A DNA stretch of 55,715 nt. Source: CBDCPI01 sp965220245 (lineage in GTDB: Bacteria > Chloroflexota > Dehalococcoidia > Lucifugimonadales > UBA3495). The notes under the pieces were generated by a model. It did not search any database, was not told where the DNA came from, and saw only the letters and a list, made by a program, of their open reading frames with translations. The DNA lies in contig CBDCPI010000009.1 in assembly GCA_965220245.1 (NCBI GenBank), positions 1 to 55,715 of the forward strand, read 5' to 3'. This document shows, piece after piece, positions 54,248 through 55,715 of the stretch (positions are counted from its first letter, which is position 1; every line of letters begins with the position of its first letter). Made by a program: the position numbers and the translations under genes.

Positions 54248-55715
54248 GTGGCAACAACCGGTCTCCTCGGCCGGGTATTCTTCCGTCAGGCAGGGCCTTC
54301 ACCGGTAGTCTGGGCTCCGGCCTTGGCCGTAATGGCCGCCTTGCTCTTGCCTCCGGCCTACTTGCTCGTTCGGACTTTGGACGGCGGCGGTGAAGCCTGG
54401 GACCTGTTGTTCCGGGTCCGGGTCGCGGAGGTCTTGGGCCGGACCCTTCTCTTGATTTTCGCGGTCACTGCCGGTTGCTTGGCCCTAGCTGTCCCGCTGG
54501 CTTGGCTGACAGTGCGTACCGACCTCCCCTTCCGAAGGCTCTGGGTGGTGCTGACTGCTTTGCCCTTGGTGATTCCCAGCTACGTTGGCGGCTTTATTGT
54601 TGTCGTGGCCTTGGGACCTAAGGGGATGCTCCAGAAGCTGCTAGACGGGCCTTTCGGCATTGACCGCCTTCCCGACATAAACGGTTTTCCGGGAGCGGTA
54701 TTGACGTTGATTCTGCTGAGCTACCCCTATGTACTGCTGACCGTGCGTGGGGCATTGCTGCGGATGGACCCGGCGCTGGAAGAAAGCTCACGGGGCCTTG
54801 GATACAACGCTTGGTTCACCTTTTTCCGGGTGGTCTTGCGGCATCTGCAACCCTCGATTGCTGCCGGTTCGCTTTTGGTGGGGCTATACACTCTCAGCGA
54901 CTTTGGGGCCGTATCCTTGCTCAACTATGAGACCTTTACCTGGGTGATCTTTGTTCAGTATGAGTCGGCCTTAAACCCCGCCTTGGGAGCCGCCTTATCC
55001 TTGGCGTTGGTGGTGCTGGCATTAGGGATAGTAGCCAGTGAGGCCCTTACCCGGGGGCGGTCTCGCTACTACAGCAGCGGCTCCGGAGCTATCCGGCCAA
55101 CGGCGCCGGTTCGGTTGGGCCGCTGGCGGTGGCCCGCTCTGGCCTTCTGTACTTTGGTGGTGGCGTTGGCGCTGATATTGCCCATGTCGGTCTTGGGTTA
55201 TTGGGTATATCGGGGTGTCTCGGCGGGGGAACCGCTTCTTTTCCAGTGGGAGGCGGTCCGCAACTCGCTGTACGTGTCGGTGTTGGCTGCGGTTGCCACC
55301 GTGGTAGCCGCTATCCCCATTGCGGTCATGTCGGTGCGTTATCCCGGCTTCATCAGCGCGTTATGTGAGCGGATAACCTATATTGGCTTCGCCTTGCCCG
55401 GTATTGCAGTCGCTCTCGGTCTGGTTTTCTTTGGGGCAAATTACGCCTCTCCGGTGTACCAGACTACCGGACTACTCATTTTCGCCTACGCGATTCTCTA
55501 CCTATCCCCGGCATTAGGACCAGTCAGGACATCCTTGCTCCAGATAAGCCCGCGGGTTGAAGAAGTGGCCCGCGGCTTGGGCCGTACTCCCCTCCGGGTA
55601 TTTTCCACCGTGACCGGGCCTTTGCTGGCCCCAGGCATCCTTTCCGGTGCCGCTCTGGTTTTCTTGCTGACTATGAAGGAGCTTCCCGCTACCCTGATCC
55701 TGAGTCCGGTAGGCT
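54248..55715 (+). CDS. Iron(III)-type ABC transporter permease, 3' end outside window
   Basis: FbpB-like permease, at least 489 codons, fused duplicated permease domains as usual for the family. Domain 1: a membrane span at about 20-40, then VAEVLGRTLLLIFAVTAGCLALAV, and an EAA-like loop ESSRGLGYNAWFTFFRVVL. Domain 2: NSLYVSVLAAVATVVAAIPIAV, with EEVARGLGRTPLRVF. The only start in frame is GTG 54248; the strong GGAGGAG at 54224 is 17 nt upstream, further than usual. It is open to the window end. With the ATPase and a missing binding protein it would import Fe(III). Confidence 0.88.
   Translation, partial: MATTGLLGRVFFRQAGPSPVVWAPALAVMAALLLPPAYLLVRTLDGGGEAWDLLFRVRVAEVLGRTLLLIFAVTAGCLALAVPLAWLTVRTDLPFRRLWVVLTALPLVIPSYVGGFIVVVALGPKGMLQKLLDGPFGIDRLPDINGFPGAVLTLILLSYPYVLLTVRGALLRMDPALEESSRGLGYNAWFTFFRVVLRHLQPSIAAGSLLVGLYTLSDFGAVSLLNYETFTWVIFVQYESALNPALGAALSLALVVLALGIVASEALTRGRSRYYSSGSGAIRPTAPVRLGRWRWPALAFCTLVVALALILPMSVLGYWVYRGVSAGEPLLFQWEAVRNSLYVSVLAAVATVVAAIPIAVMSVRYPGFISALCERITYIGFALPGIAVALGLVFFGANYASPVYQTTGLLIFAYAILYLSPALGPVRTSLLQISPRVEEVARGLGRTPLRVFSTVTGPLLAPGILSGAALVFLLTMKELPATLILSPVG

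Overview
The window (55.7 kb, GC-rich, about 50 protein genes) reads like a chromosome fragment of an uncultured bacterium. Several features suggest a Chloroflexota lineage of the Dehalococcoidia/SAR202 kind: many short-chain dehydrogenases, CaiB/BaiF CoA-transferases, VOC proteins and Rieske proteins, ComDE-like thiamine enzymes, several Uma2 genes with coiled-coil tails, and dense families of short palindromic repeats. This placement is an inference from gene content; no 16S or other phylogenetic marker was compared. No tRNA, rRNA, CRISPR array, prophage or intact transposase gene was seen.

Layout. 0-5 kb: the 3' part of an endonuclease III-like gene, an SDR, and a cytochrome c maturation block (ccmABCD, a palindromic element, then ccmE of the Cys-type). 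5-12.4 kb: Uma2, 2-oxoacid:ferredoxin oxidoreductase (korAB), HtpX protease, and electron transfer flavoprotein (etfB, a small coiled-coil membrane protein, etfA). 12.6-24.2 kb: a catabolic island with an amidase and GatC-like partner, Rieske ferredoxin, two class III CoA-transferases (only one has the catalytic Asp), VOC proteins, nitroreductase, three SDRs, a SnoaL-like protein and an MFS carrier. 24.3-31 kb: a membrane-anchored trypsin-like protease, a P1-peptidase/DUF2520/panC overlapping operon, and a Rieske oxygenase translationally coupled to a VOC protein.

31-36.6 kb: second Uma2, SbcD, a zinc-ribbon protein, the RNase P RNA gene with a readable promoter, DinB, and a ComDE-like decarboxylase pair. 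36.9-42.7 kb: PHP phosphoesterase, two MaoC-like proteins, double VOC, SDR, MFS carrier, third Uma2. 42.9-48.6 kb: zinc-type CDF transporter, gatC-gatA, a divergent pair (unknown 83-aa protein and HxlR regulator) and asnS. 48.6-51.2 kb: a second ComDE-like pair with a consensus promoter, a small membrane protein and a degenerate ComE-like paralogue. 51.2-55.7 kb: a DtxR-type iron repressor next to an Fe(III) ABC transporter (ATPase and a permease cut by the window end).

How it fits together. The core is energy and carbon metabolism of a heterotroph using ferredoxin, ETF and c-type cytochromes. The accessory part is oxidation and CoA-thioester handling of unusual organic acids or ring compounds. 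The most system-like find is the 83-aa gene/HxlR divergon: two sigma70-type promoters share one -35 region on opposite strands, and an HxlR-type palindrome covers the -10 of the small gene. The second is a set of non-autonomous elements flanked by 12-bp direct repeats, one perfect and two at 10/12, one element carrying a different palindrome nested inside.
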